A stretch of DNA of 64,000 bases from JAOADN01 sp049323795 (GCA_049323795.1 JBMOOH010000020.1:106523-170522); one strand, 5' to 3'; shown: positions 36,266-47,633, counted from the stretch's first letter. Translations and numbers: made by a program. The notes: generated from the sequence alone by a model not told the origin.

Positions 36266-37957
36266 TCAGGCGGGTCGGGGACTGCCTTCGTCTGCGGCTG
36301 GCGGCAGCACCGTCTCGATCTCTGCACGAAGCAGCGTCCGGTCGACGGGCTTGGCGACAAAGCCGTCAAGTCCGATGGTCCGCAGGCGGTTGACCGTATC
36401 GGGAATGGCGCCGGCCGTCATGGCGATCACCGGCACCGAGGCGCGGGCGCCGGGTGCGGACCGGATGGCCTGGAAGGTGGCTTCGCCGTCCATGCCCGGC
36501 ATGTTCATGTCGAGAAGCACAAGATCGTAGTGGCCCACGTCCAGTTCCCGGAGCGCGGCCTCACCGCTGTCCGCCTCGACGGCATCGACGCGCAGTGAAC
36601 GCAGGAGCTGGACGACGACGAACCGGTTTGTCGGAATGTCGTCCACGACCAGCGCGCGCAATGCCCGGTCGAACCCCGAGTCGGATTGTGAGGCGGCTGC
36701 GAAAAGGGGTTCGCAGGCGAATGTCAGCCGCACCGTCGTGCCAAGCGAGCCGTCGTCCTGCCACTCGATCGAGCCGCCAATGAGCGAGGCCAGCCGGTCG
36801 AGCAGCTCGGTCGTGAGCCGTTCGGCGCTTTCGGACGGCCTGGACCGGTCTGCAGGCCCCGTGGCGGGTCGAAGCGTGAGGGAGACCGACAGGGCGCGGT
36901 CCCCGTGGCGCCGGCACGCGATGCGGCGCACCGCAGCCGACCGGCCGGAGCCGGCGGCAGTGCGCGCGAGAAGGCGCAGGCTGCGTCGCACGAGCCGGGC
37001 ATCGAACCTGGCCGTCTCTGGCACGTCCGGGGCGACCACGACCTCGGGGGGCGGGCCGCCTGCCGCCGCATCCGGGTCGGACAGGAGACGGGCGAGCGTT
37101 CCGATTTCCCGGCGCACCACCACGGGGATCGGGTGAACGGCAAGGTTGCCCTCAGTCGCAGCGGCGAGGTTCAGCACGCCGTCGACCAGTTCGCCAAGCT
37201 CGCGCGCGGCGGCTTCGATCCTGATGGCGCAATCGCGGATCTCGTTTGCCGAGGGCGCGTCGGGCAGGGTCTGGGCAAGGCCGAGGATCGCGTTCAGCGG
37301 CGTCCGCATCTCATGGCTCATCTCGGACAGGAAGCGCGACTTCGCTTCGCCGGCGGCGCGGGCCCGCGCGGATTCAAGCGCGAGGCCCGACTGGCTGCGG
37401 TTGTTCTGGACAAGGGCGGACAGGAAGTACCCGACCAGTCCCGCCACCGCGGCGAGCGCGACCAGGGTTGTCTCGGACCAGGCCGGGGCGGATGCTGTGC
37501 CGGTCGCGATGGCAGCCAGGGCGAGCGACGGCGGCAGTCCGCTGGACAGGCCGAGCGGAAGGTGGATCGAGCGCGCGCTGGACACGTTGATGAGCGCCCC
37601 CACGATCGAGAGCACCCCGGCGAGACGCACCAGCGCGTCGCCGACCGACCAGGCGAGAACCCCGAGCGTGCTGAAGGCCCCGAGTGCCAGGCCCGAGTTG
37701 AAGAGGATCGCGCCGTACCACGCGGGATGTCGGGTGCGCGCGTACCGGCGGTAGGCGACCCAGTCGCTGAATTCCGTCGCGATGCAGATGGCCCAGACGG
37801 CGGCCACCTGCCAGAACGGCAGGTAGAAGAAGAAGACAAGGCATGTCAGGGCAACCGCCGCCTCACGAGACGGAAGGTCCGCCGCAAGCCGGTGACGCTG
37901 ACGCAGGACCTCGTCCTGCACCCTGGACTGCACGGCAATTCTCGCTTCGCGGGTCAA
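36266..37957 (-). CDS. Hybrid histidine kinase-like protein with degenerate ATPase domain and C-terminal receiver
   Basis: 563 residues. About five to six membrane helices (residues 35-180) are followed by a HisKA dimerisation domain with an intact H-box (SEMSHEMRTPLN, His215) and a C-terminal receiver with phospho-acceptor Asp near 483 (LVLLDMNMPG), the acid pair and Lys (VAKPVD). The intervening HATPase region keeps only its outline: the N-box Asn is absent (LRLLARTAAGSG in place of LLxNAxKF), as are DxGxG and the later G-boxes. It may therefore be phosphorylated by another kinase rather than autophosphorylate. It sits alone, 3 bp from the convergent beta-helix gene. Confidence 0.8.
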   Translation of the reverse strand: MTREARIAVQSRVQDEVLRQRHRLAADLPSREAAVALTCLVFFFYLPFWQVAAVWAICIATEFSDWVAYRRYARTRHPAWYGAILFNSGLALGAFSTLGVLAWSVGDALVRLAGVLSIVGALINVSSARSIHLPLGLSSGLPPSLALAAIATGTASAPAWSETTLVALAAVAGLVGYFLSALVQNNRSQSGLALESARARAAGEAKSRFLSEMSHEMRTPLNAILGLAQTLPDAPSANEIRDCAIRIEAAARELGELVDGVLNLAAATEGNLAVHPIPVVVRREIGTLARLLSDPDAAAGGPPPEVVVAPDVPETARFDARLVRRSLRLLARTAAGSGRSAAVRRIACRRHGDRALSVSLTLRPATGPADRSRPSESAERLTTELLDRLASLIGGSIEWQDDGSLGTTVRLTFACEPLFAAASQSDSGFDRALRALVVDDIPTNRFVVVQLLRSLRVDAVEADSGEAALRELDVGHYDLVLLDMNMPGMDGEATFQAIRSAPGARASVPVIAMTAGAIPDTVNRLRTIGLDGFVAKPVDRTLLRAEIETVLPPAADEGSPRPA

Positions 37958-37987
37958 TCGTGACGCCCGACCACAACCAGACGGACA

Positions 37988-38482
37988 TCACCCGACTGTA
38001 AGATCATCCGGGCCGAGTGAATAGGTCCGCCCGAAGCCACCGTTCAGAGACCCTGAGAGGGGGAGCAGCATGGCGAAGGAGAAATCCGGGAAATCGACAT
38101 AGAGCCGGGACCTGGGATGGATGGCAAGCCAGCCTTCCCGGGCGGCGCGGTCTGCGTCGCCGGGGCGATCGAGGAAGCGCGCGGTGGCCGCAACGCTCAG
38201 CCGCGGGTGGTTCAGGGGGTCGCCGCGGCGGGCCGGTTCGCCGAAGAGGAGGCAGCATCGCGGGTCGGCCGCCAACGCGCGGGTGTGAAGCGACAGCGCC
38301 GATACGAGGGTGGCGATGCGCCCGCCCGGCAGTACCCCCACAGCGATCCGGCTGGCAAAGGGGGCCCCGGTCCGCGGGTCGATGACGGCCAGGGCGGCGG
38401 TGCGTGCCGAGAGGATCAGTTCCCGTGCGGTGCGGCGGGCCGCGTCGTCGGCCGGCCGGATGGGGTCCCTGCGATCTGTCAT
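37988..38482 (-). CDS. Pyridoxamine 5'-phosphate oxidase-like FMN-binding protein
   Basis: 164 residues of split-barrel fold (HugZ/PNPOx-like N-terminal domain). Conserved pieces include AALAVIDPRTGAPFASRIAVG, LVSALSLHTRALAADPRCCLLFGEP and RLYVDFPDFSFAML. It lacks the C-terminal DUF2470 domain of full HugZ haem oxygenases. It probably binds FMN, F420 or haem; the substrate is unknown. It is divergent from the SulP transporter, with 80 bp between. Confidence 0.78.
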   Translation of the reverse strand: MTDRRDPIRPADDAARRTARELILSARTAALAVIDPRTGAPFASRIAVGVLPGGRIATLVSALSLHTRALAADPRCCLLFGEPARRGDPLNHPRLSVAATARFLDRPGDADRAAREGWLAIHPRSRLYVDFPDFSFAMLLPLSGSLNGGFGRTYSLGPDDLTVG

Positions 38483-38562
38483 GCCCCGTTCTGGGCCCGA
38501 AGCCGCCGGATTGACAAGGCCCGGCCGACGTCATCACTGTCCCGCCAGTCAAGGAAACCCCG

Positions 38563-40269
38563 ATGCGCCGCCCGATCCCGAGCTTCTCCGAACAGTTCGT
38601 CCCGAAGCTGGTGACGGTCTTCCGCGAAGGTTACCGGCCGGGCGACCTGCGTTCGGACGCACTGGCCGGGCTTACCGTCGCCATTGTCGCCCTGCCGCTG
38701 TCGATGGCCATCGCGATCGCCTCCGGGGTAGGGCCCGAGCGCGGGCTGTTCACCGCCATCGTGGGGGGCTTCCTCGTCTCGGCACTCGGGGGAAGCCGGT
38801 TCCAGATAGGCGGGCCGGCCGGTGCCTTCATCGTGCTGGTCGCGGCCAGCGTCGCGGCCATCGGTGTCGGAGGGATGCTCACCGCCACGCTGCTGGCCGG
38901 GCTCATCCTCGCCGCGACAGGGTTCCTGCGGCTCGGCTCGTACGTCAAGTTCATCCCCTATCCCGTGACCGTCGGCTTCAGCGCGGGTATCGCCATCATC
39001 ATCTTCGCCAGTCAGGTGAAGGACCTGCTGGGGCTGAGCCTGACCGGCGCCGAACCCGCGGCTCTCCTGCCCAAGATGGCGGCCCTGTGGGCGGCGCGCG
39101 GCACACTGTCGCCCGCCTCTCTCGGGCTTGCCGCGGCGACGGTCCTGATCATCCAGGGTCTCAAGCGGGTCCGTCCCGGCTGGCCGGGGCTGCTGCTTGC
39201 GGTGACGGCCGCATCGGCGGTGGCGGCGCTTGCCGGGCTTCCGGTCGAGACGATCGGAACGCGGTTCGGAGACCTGCCGAGGACCCTGCCGGCCGCCGCA
39301 CTGCCCGATCTGTCGCCTGCGGCCGTCACCGCCGCACTGCCATGGGCGTTCAGCTTCGCCCTTCTCGGGGCGATCGAGTCGCTTCTGTCGGCGGTCGTCG
39401 CCGACGGCATGACCGGCAGGAGGCACCGTTCGAACGCCGAGCTTGTGGCCCAGGGCGTGGCGAACATCGGGTCCGCGCTGTTCGGCGGCATGACCGTCAC
39501 CGGAACGATCGCGAGGACCGCGACCAACGTGCGCGCCGGTTCGCGCGGCCCGGTCTCGGGGATGCTGCACTCGGCCTTCGTGCTGATCTTCATGATCGCG
39601 GCCGCGCCGCTCGCGTCCTACATTCCGCTGGCGGCGCTTGCGGGCGTGCTTGCCGTCGTGTCCTGGAACATGTTCGAGAAGGAAGAATTCTGGACCCTGC
39701 TGAGGAGCTCTCCGGGCGATGCCCTGGTGCTTCTGTCCACCTTCCTCCTGGTCGTCTTCCGGGACCTCACCGAAGGCATCGTCGTTGGTTTCCTCCTGGG
39801 CGCCCTCCTGTTCATCCGCCGGATGGCGGACGCCACGCATGTCGAGGAGCGGGCTGCGCTCGTCCCCGAGGACGTTCCCGACACCGAGCTGCGCTACGAT
39901 CCCGCACCCGCCACCGAAGGCGAGATCATCGTCTACCGGATCAAGGGGGCCTTCTTCTTCGGCGCGGCATCGACGGTCGGTGCCGTGCTCGACCGCATCG
40001 CCGACCGTCCGAAGTGCTTCGTGGTGGACCTTGCCGAGGTGCCGTTCCTCGATTCCTCGGCCGGACGCTCGATCGCGCTGCTGGCGCGCAGGCTGGAGCG
40101 CAAGGGGGGCCATCTGATCCTGACCGGCGCCACCCCCGAGATGCGGCGCGCGCTGGAGATCCAGGGCCTGAGGGCGCCGGCGGCCGGATATGCCGCCACC
40201 ATAGGCGACGGTGTTGCGCAGGCGCGATCGAGGCTCGGCCGGGACGAATCGGCCCGGCGCGCCTCCTGA
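38563..40269 (+). CDS. SulP-family inorganic anion transporter with STAS domain
   Basis: 568 residues, about 12 to 14 membrane helices. Conserved SulP stretches are AGLTVAIVALPLSMAIAIASG, GGSRFQIGGPAGAFIVLV and GMTVTGTIARTATNVRAGSRGPVSG. The C-terminal cytoplasmic STAS domain (about 460-555) has VVDLAEVPFLDSSAGRSI. It transports sulfate, bicarbonate or another anion with Na+ or H+. No carbonic anhydrase is fused. Given dabBA in the same window, bicarbonate is worth considering, but nothing in the sequence selects it. Confidence 0.9.
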   Translation: MRRPIPSFSEQFVPKLVTVFREGYRPGDLRSDALAGLTVAIVALPLSMAIAIASGVGPERGLFTAIVGGFLVSALGGSRFQIGGPAGAFIVLVAASVAAIGVGGMLTATLLAGLILAATGFLRLGSYVKFIPYPVTVGFSAGIAIIIFASQVKDLLGLSLTGAEPAALLPKMAALWAARGTLSPASLGLAAATVLIIQGLKRVRPGWPGLLLAVTAASAVAALAGLPVETIGTRFGDLPRTLPAAALPDLSPAAVTAALPWAFSFALLGAIESLLSAVVADGMTGRRHRSNAELVAQGVANIGSALFGGMTVTGTIARTATNVRAGSRGPVSGMLHSAFVLIFMIAAAPLASYIPLAALAGVLAVVSWNMFEKEEFWTLLRSSPGDALVLLSTFLLVVFRDLTEGIVVGFLLGALLFIRRMADATHVEERAALVPEDVPDTELRYDPAPATEGEIIVYRIKGAFFFGAASTVGAVLDRIADRPKCFVVDLAEVPFLDSSAGRSIALLARRLERKGGHLILTGATPEMRRALEIQGLRAPAAGYAATIGDGVAQARSRLGRDESARRAS

Positions 40270-40403
40270 TCCCGGCGCGCGGCTTCGGAGACCCGCCGCC
40301 CCGACCTTTCCCGCCAAGGTAGGGCGCGCCCTTCCGAACGCCGCGTCCCGATGACAGGGAAGTTCCGGCCGGATCGTCGGATTTCCTTCCGGCGGCTGTA
40401 TCG

Positions 40404-40494
40404 TTTACAGATTTGCGCTAGAATGTGTGAACAAATTTACACAAAATACCTTTGTAAAAAATAGGTTATCAGAAACGCACGAATTGGTTTACAA
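40404..40494. promoter_or_regulatory. AT-rich acs regulatory region with repeated TTTACA motifs
   Basis: Upstream of acetyl-CoA synthetase, TTTACA or its complement occurs four times: 40404-40409 and 40436-40441 (direct), TTGTAAA at 40452-40458 and TTTACAA at 40488-40494 (inverted). The imperfect palindrome TGTGAACAAATTTACACA overlaps the second. The stretch is by far the most AT-rich in this part of the window. It probably holds the promoter and an activator or repressor cluster. The short-chain-fatty-acid regulator RamB/ScfR is one candidate, unproven. Confidence 0.5.
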
Positions 40495-40520
40495 TTGCCC
40501 CCATCAAACCGGAGCCCGCC

Positions 40521-42521
<2,001 letters not shown>

Positions 42522-42609
42522 CCGGAACGACCCGCGCGCCAGAGGGAGGGGCGTGGCCAAGCCAACCGGGGCGATCCGACAAGCCCCAGACATGGAGGAG
42601 AAAGACAGA

Positions 42610-44844
42610 ATGGCCGTGACAGACCTGGACCACCTCGACGTGAACCGCGCGAGGCCGATGACACGAGAGGAGAAGAAGGTGATCCTGGCCTCGTCGGCCG
42701 GCACCATCTTCGAGTGGTACGACTTCTACCTCTACGGCTCGCTCGCGGCGATCATCGGCGCGCAGTTCTTCACGCCGTTCCCCGAGGCGACGCGGAACGT
42801 CTTCGCGCTTCTGGCCTTTGCGGCAGGCTTCCTGGTGCGGCCTTTCGGGGCGCTGTTCTTCGGCGCGCTCGGCGACCTGATCGGACGGAAGTACACCTTC
42901 CTGATGACCATCGTCATCATGGGCGCATCGACCTTCCTCGTCGGCCTTCTGCCCAACTACTATTCCTGGGGCGTGGCCGCGCCGATCATCCTGATCGCAC
43001 TCAGGATGCTGCAGGGCCTGGCACTTGGCGGCGAATACGGCGGGGCGGCGGTCTATGTGGCGGAACACGCTCCGATCAACCGGCGGGGCTACTTCACCTC
43101 GTACATCCAGACCACGGCGACGCTCGGCCTGCTTCTGTCGCTGGTCGTGATCCTGTCGGTCACCTCGATCATCAACAACAACTACCCGATGCAGCCGGTC
43201 CTGGATGCGGCGGGTCAGGCGACCTTCAACACGGACGGATCGCCCGTGATGCAGGACGCGTTCAAGGCCTGGGGCTGGCGTGTTCCCTTCCTCGGTTCGA
43301 TCATCCTGCTCCTGATCTCGCTCTACATCCGGCTGCAGATGAACGAGAGCCCGGCCTTCAAGAAGATGAAGGAGGAAGGCAAGGCTTCTAAGGCGCCGCT
43401 GAGCGAAGCCTTCGGGCCGGGACGCAACGCGCTCGTGCTGCTGATCGCACCGATCCTGTTCGTCGGCGCAATCATGACTGGCCAGCTCAGCTCGACCGTG
43501 GCCATGTACGTCGGCATCCTCTTCGTCGCGATCGCCGTCATCTGGGGCTGGCTGAACGCCAGGATCGCGCTCATCGCGCTTCTCGGCCTGGTCGCCGGTC
43601 AGGCCGTCGTCTGGTATTCGGGCCAGTTCTACGCGCTGTTCTTCCTGCAGAACGTCGTGAAGGTGGACTTCTTCTCGGCCAACGTCTTCGTCGCCTGGTC
43701 GCTGATCCTCGGCACCGGCGGGTTCCTTTTCTTCGGCGCGCTCTCGGACCGGATCGGGCGGAAGTGGATCATCCTCGCGGGCTGCCTGATCGCGGCGCTG
43801 ACCTATCAGTTCGTGTTCCCGTTCCTGACCAGAACGGCGAACCCGACGCTCTACGCCGCGCACCAGACGCCGGTGACGGTCACCGCCGACAAGAACGACT
43901 GTTCGTTCCAGTTCAACCCGACCGGCACGGCCAAGTTCACCTCGTCCTGCGACATCGCCAAGGCGCTCCTGGCACGCACCTCGGTGAACTACGCCACCGT
44001 TGACGGCGCCGAAGGCCAGATCGCGGCCGTCAAGATCGGCGACACGGAAGTCGCGTCGTACAACGGCGCGCAGAACGCCGCCGGCATCACGGCCGCCAAG
44101 GCCAAGCTTGACGAGGCCAAGGCCGGTATCGACGCCGCGCTGCTGACCGCGCTCGGCACTGCTGAGAAGGGTGTCGCGGCGGCGAAGAAGGCCGTGGCCG
44201 ACGCCGAGAAGGCGCTTGCCAGCGCGCCAGACGACGCCGCCAAGGCGACCGCCCAGACCGCGCTCGACACCGCGAAGGCCGCCGTCGCGCCCGCCCAGTC
44301 CGCGCTTGACGCGGCAAGGGCCGCGGTCCCGGCGGACAGGCTCGCGGTGTACGACACCGCGGCGGCAGAGCTTGCCAAGGTGAACGGCGTCAAGGCGGCG
44401 TTCGAGAAGGGGGTGAACGACGCGCTCAAGGCGGCGGGTTACCCGCTGGTCGCGGCCGACAACACCTCGGTCGCAAAGGCCCAGAACTTCTTCGACATCT
44501 TCACCGTCCAGAAGATCACGATCGTGCTGATCCTGACCTATCTGATCATCCTGGTGACGATGGTCTACGGGCCGATCGCGGCGATGCTGGTCGAACTCTT
44601 CCCGACCCGCATCCGCTATTCCGGCCTGTCGCTGCCCTACCACATCGGCAACGGCTGGTTCGGCGGCCTGATGCCCGCGACCGCCTTCGCCATCTCGGCG
44701 CAGTCGGGCAACGTCTATGGCGGGCTGTGGTATCCCATCGTCATCGCGCTGGCGACGGTGGTGATCGGCGCGATCTTCGTGCCGGGCGGCACCCACAACA
44801 AGTCGATCTTCAAGGACGACCCGGAGCACAAGTTCCACCGCTGA
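42610..44844 (+). CDS. MHS-family MFS transporter with large Ala/Lys-rich insertion
   Basis: 744 residues from ATG 42610 (GGAGGAG 9 bp upstream). The N-terminal half is a typical metabolite:H+ symporter: SSAGTIFEWYDFYLYG, GALGDLIGRKYTF, RMLQGLALGGEYGGAAVYVAEHAP. The last helices begin near residue 630 (LILTYLIILVTMVYGPIAAMLVELFPTRIRYSG). Between them (about 410-630) lies an inserted periplasmic-type domain with two Cys (DCSFQF, TSSCDIAKALL), then about 100 residues of Ala/Lys/Glu/Asp heptad-like sequence (495-595). MHS relatives are usually 430-560 residues, so the second part is extra. Position after acs implies acetate or short-chain acid uptake. Confidence 0.88.
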   Translation: MAVTDLDHLDVNRARPMTREEKKVILASSAGTIFEWYDFYLYGSLAAIIGAQFFTPFPEATRNVFALLAFAAGFLVRPFGALFFGALGDLIGRKYTFLMTIVIMGASTFLVGLLPNYYSWGVAAPIILIALRMLQGLALGGEYGGAAVYVAEHAPINRRGYFTSYIQTTATLGLLLSLVVILSVTSIINNNYPMQPVLDAAGQATFNTDGSPVMQDAFKAWGWRVPFLGSIILLLISLYIRLQMNESPAFKKMKEEGKASKAPLSEAFGPGRNALVLLIAPILFVGAIMTGQLSSTVAMYVGILFVAIAVIWGWLNARIALIALLGLVAGQAVVWYSGQFYALFFLQNVVKVDFFSANVFVAWSLILGTGGFLFFGALSDRIGRKWIILAGCLIAALTYQFVFPFLTRTANPTLYAAHQTPVTVTADKNDCSFQFNPTGTAKFTSSCDIAKALLARTSVNYATVDGAEGQIAAVKIGDTEVASYNGAQNAAGITAAKAKLDEAKAGIDAALLTALGTAEKGVAAAKKAVADAEKALASAPDDAAKATAQTALDTAKAAVAPAQSALDAARAAVPADRLAVYDTAAAELAKVNGVKAAFEKGVNDALKAAGYPLVAADNTSVAKAQNFFDIFTVQKITIVLILTYLIILVTMVYGPIAAMLVELFPTRIRYSGLSLPYHIGNGWFGGLMPATAFAISAQSGNVYGGLWYPIVIALATVVIGAIFVPGGTHNKSIFKDDPEHKFHR

Positions 44845-44851
44845 CGAAACC

Positions 44852-44878
44852 GGCCCCCGGCGCGTGCCGCCGGGGGCC
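44852..44878 (+). terminator. Strong hairpin after the acs-transporter operon
   Basis: GGCCCCCGGC and GCCGGGGGCC form a perfect 10-bp stem around a 7-nt loop, 7 bp after the transporter stop codon. Only a weak T-rich stretch (TTCGCTTTCCC) follows. Confidence 0.65.
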
Positions 44879-44930
44879 ACCCGTTCGCTTTCCCGCCCGC
44901 CGTCCCGACAGAGGCCCGCAGAGGACCGTC

Positions 44931-45356
44931 ATGGAAAGGGAAAAGCCCCGTGCCCGTGTCCTGATCGTCGAGGACGAGGACACCATCGCGCTGGCGCTCG
45001 ACTACCTGATGACTCGGGAAGGCTACGCGCACGACCGCGTGGCGGACGGCGCCGAGGCGTTGACGCGCATCCGCGAAACCCGGCCCGACCTTGTGCTTCT
45101 GGACGTGATGCTGCCGGGCGTGTCGGGTTACGACATCTGCCGCTGCGTCCGCACCGATCCGCGCCTGAGCGGCGTGAAGATCCTGATGATGACCGCGCGC
45201 GGATCGGCGATGGAGCGCCGCAAGGGGATGGAGCTTGGCGCGGACGGCATCATCGCCAAGCCCTTCGAGTTGACGAAGCTGCGGGACGAGGTCCGGCGGC
45301 TGCTGGGGCAGGCCGGCGTCAGGCGAACGGATCGGACGGGTAGCCGACCGAGATGA
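44931..45356 (+). CDS. Single-domain response regulator
   Basis: 141 residues, a receiver domain only. The acidic pair is VEDED, the phospho-acceptor Asp is in LVLLDVMLPGVSGYDIC, Thr in LMMTARG and Lys in IIAKPFELTKL. There is no output domain, as in CheY- or DivK-like proteins. No cognate kinase is adjacent. It follows the acetate operon, and its 3' end overlaps truA by 38 bp on the opposite strand. In related bacteria acetate and C4-acid uptake genes can be two-component controlled, but the pairing here is unproven. Confidence 0.88.
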   Translation: MEREKPRARVLIVEDEDTIALALDYLMTREGYAHDRVADGAEALTRIRETRPDLVLLDVMLPGVSGYDICRCVRTDPRLSGVKILMMTARGSAMERRKGMELGADGIIAKPFELTKLRDEVRRLLGQAGVRRTDRTGSRPR

Positions 45357-46086
45357 GGCTCAGGCCCTGCGGGGGCGCGACCGGGCCGCAGGCGGCACGG
45401 TCGCGGGCTGCAAGCGCCTCGGCCACGCGGGCCGGGTCCCAGGCCCCGGTGCCCACCCGTCCGAGCGTGCCGACGATCGAGCGGACCTGGTTGTGCAGGA
45501 AGCTGCGGGCGCGCAGGTGGAAGCGGTATTCATGGCCGCCGGTCGCGGGGTGTTCCTCGATCGCGATCCCGTCGAGCGTCTTCACCGGGCTGTCGGCCTG
45601 GCACATGGCCGAGCGGAAGGTGGTGAAGTCGTGCCGGCCGACGAGATGCGCGGCGCCCGCGCGCATCCCCGCCACGTCGAGGCGGCCGGGCACCTGCCAG
45701 ACCTGATCGCCGTCGAGCACCGCCGGGGCGCGGCGGGCGAGGATGCGGAAGGTGTAGCGCCGTTCGGTGGCCGAGAAGCGGGCGTGGAAGTCGCCCGGCA
45801 CCAGCGCCGCCCTGACTATGGCGACCGGCGCGGGCCGGAGGTGCCAGTTCAGCGCTCCGGCGAGCCTGAACGGGTCCCAGTCCCTGGAGAGGTCGGCATG
45901 CGCGACCTGTCCGCGCGCGTGGACGCCGGCATCCGTCCGCCCCGCGCCGGTGACCTGCGGCCTGCCCGGATCGAGCGCGGCGAGCGCGGTTTCGAGCGCC
46001 TCCTGCACCGAGGGCTGCCCGGACTGGCGCTGCCAGCCCGCGAAGGGGCCGCCGTGATACTCGATCAGGAGGGCGTAGCGTGGCAT
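45319..46086 (-). CDS. truA: tRNA pseudouridine(38-40) synthase TruA
   Basis: 255 residues. Catalytic Asp in GAGRTDAGVHARGQVAH, plus the usual FHARFSATERRYTFRI and FLHNQVRSIVGTLGRVG. It isomerises uridines 38-40 in the anticodon stem of many tRNAs. The normal length is about 250. ATG 46086 starts the family's usual MPRYALLIEYHGGPFAGWQ. Confidence 0.96.
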   Translation of the reverse strand: MPRYALLIEYHGGPFAGWQRQSGQPSVQEALETALAALDPGRPQVTGAGRTDAGVHARGQVAHADLSRDWDPFRLAGALNWHLRPAPVAIVRAALVPGDFHARFSATERRYTFRILARRAPAVLDGDQVWQVPGRLDVAGMRAGAAHLVGRHDFTTFRSAMCQADSPVKTLDGIAIEEHPATGGHEYRFHLRARSFLHNQVRSIVGTLGRVGTGAWDPARVAEALAARDRAACGPVAPPQGLSLISVGYPSDPFA

Positions 46087-46211
46087 GGGCAGACCGGGTA
46101 GCGAGACTGCCGCGCAAATGCAACGCTGCACCATGTCGGGGCGTTCGGCCGGGCGGGCCTACCCGCCGGCGAAGGGCGCGCCTATGTTGGCACCGAAAGG
46201 GGCAGGCGCAG

Positions 46212-47624
46212 TTGGGCATCGCTGATGTGGCGGGAAGCGCGCTTCGCGAGGTCGGGGCCTTCGTTCCCGGACTTCCCGAGAGCTGGCTCGAGACCTCGGT
46301 GCGCCTCGGCGTCACGGGCCTGTCGCGCTCGGGCAAGACCGTGTTCATCACCTCGCTCGTGGCGAACCTGATCGACCGGGGGCGGATGCCGGGCCTCCGG
46401 GCCGAGGCCGAGGGGCGGATCGTCGCCGCCTACCTGCGCCCGCAGCCCGATGTGACGGTGCCGCGCTTCGATTTCGAATCCCACCTCGCGGCACTGACCG
46501 GCCCCGCGCCGCACTGGCCCGAGGGCACACGGGCGGTGAGCGAGTTGCGGCTGTCGTTCCGGGTCCGTCCGTCGGGGTTCCTCAGCGGCGCGCGGGCGGA
46601 CCGGACCGTGCATCTCGACATCGTGGACTATCCGGGCGAGTGGCTTCTCGACCTTGTGCTGCTCGACAAGACCTATGCGGACTGGTCGCGCGAGACGCTC
46701 GAGCGGATCGCCGGGCGGCCCGAGGCGGACGGATTCCTGGCGCTGACGCGGGCCGCCGATCCGGGCGCGCGGTTCGAGGAGGTTGCGGCGCAGGGGCTGG
46801 CGCGGGCCTTCACGGGGTACCTGCGCGAGGCGCGGAAGGCCGGATGGTCGGACTGCACGCCGGGGCGCTTCCTGCTGCCCGGCGCGCTTGACGGGTCGCC
46901 GGTGCTGACCTTCGCGCCGCTGCCGCCGGGGGGGCGCAGGGGCAGCCTTGCGCGCGAGATGGAGCGGCGGTTCGAGGGCTACAAGGCGCGCGTGGTGAAG
47001 CCGTTCTTCAGGGAGCACTTCGCCAGGGTGGACCGGCAGATCGTGCTTGCCGACGTGCTGGGCGCGATCCATGCCGGGCCGAAGGCGATGGAGGACATGC
47101 GCCGCGCGCTGGCCGAGATCCTGTCGGCCTTCCGGCCGGGGCGGAACGGATGGCTGTCGTCGATCCTCGGCGGCCGGCGGGTGGAGCGGATCCTGTTTGC
47201 GGCGACCAGGGCCGACCACCTGCACCACGAGCAGCATCCGCGGCTTGCGGCGATCATGGCGGCGATGATGCGCGAGGCGAAGGACCGGGCCGAGTTCGTT
47301 GGCGCCGACACGGCTGCGATGGCGATTGCGGCGCTGCGCGCCACGGTCGAGGAGCGGTTCCGCCATGACGGGGCGGAGCTGGGCGGGGTGCGGGGGACGC
47401 TTCTCGAGACGGGAAAGCAGGCGCTGCTCTATCCGGGCGAGCTGCCCGTCGATCCGGCGCAGCTTCTGTCGCCGGCACGGTCGGGGGCGGCGCGGTGGCT
47501 CGATGCCGACTACCGGGTGATGTCCTTCGCGCCGGCGCGGATCACCCTTCGCCCGGGCGAGGGCCCACCCCATATCCGGCTGGACCGTGCGGCCGAGTTC
47601 CTGTTCGGCGACCGGCTGGCCTGA
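46212..47624 (+). CDS. YcjX family P-loop GTPase-like protein
   Basis: 470 residues from TTG 46212 (upstream GGGGCAGG); an alternative GTG lies at 46227. The nucleotide-binding loop GVTGLSRSGKTVFITSLVANL near residue 30 and the DIVDYPGEWLLDL motif near 135 match YcjX, a P-loop protein whose gene in enterobacteria belongs to the phage-shock-associated operon with ycjF. E. coli YcjX is about 465 residues. The next gene is the YcjF partner, 9 bp downstream. The cellular role is not well defined; membrane stress is a reasonable guess. Confidence 0.9.
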   Translation: MGIADVAGSALREVGAFVPGLPESWLETSVRLGVTGLSRSGKTVFITSLVANLIDRGRMPGLRAEAEGRIVAAYLRPQPDVTVPRFDFESHLAALTGPAPHWPEGTRAVSELRLSFRVRPSGFLSGARADRTVHLDIVDYPGEWLLDLVLLDKTYADWSRETLERIAGRPEADGFLALTRAADPGARFEEVAAQGLARAFTGYLREARKAGWSDCTPGRFLLPGALDGSPVLTFAPLPPGGRRGSLAREMERRFEGYKARVVKPFFREHFARVDRQIVLADVLGAIHAGPKAMEDMRRALAEILSAFRPGRNGWLSSILGGRRVERILFAATRADHLHHEQHPRLAAIMAAMMREAKDRAEFVGADTAAMAIAALRATVEERFRHDGAELGGVRGTLLETGKQALLYPGELPVDPAQLLSPARSGAARWLDADYRVMSFAPARITLRPGEGPPHIRLDRAAEFLFGDRLA

Positions 47625-47633
47625 GGTGAGACG

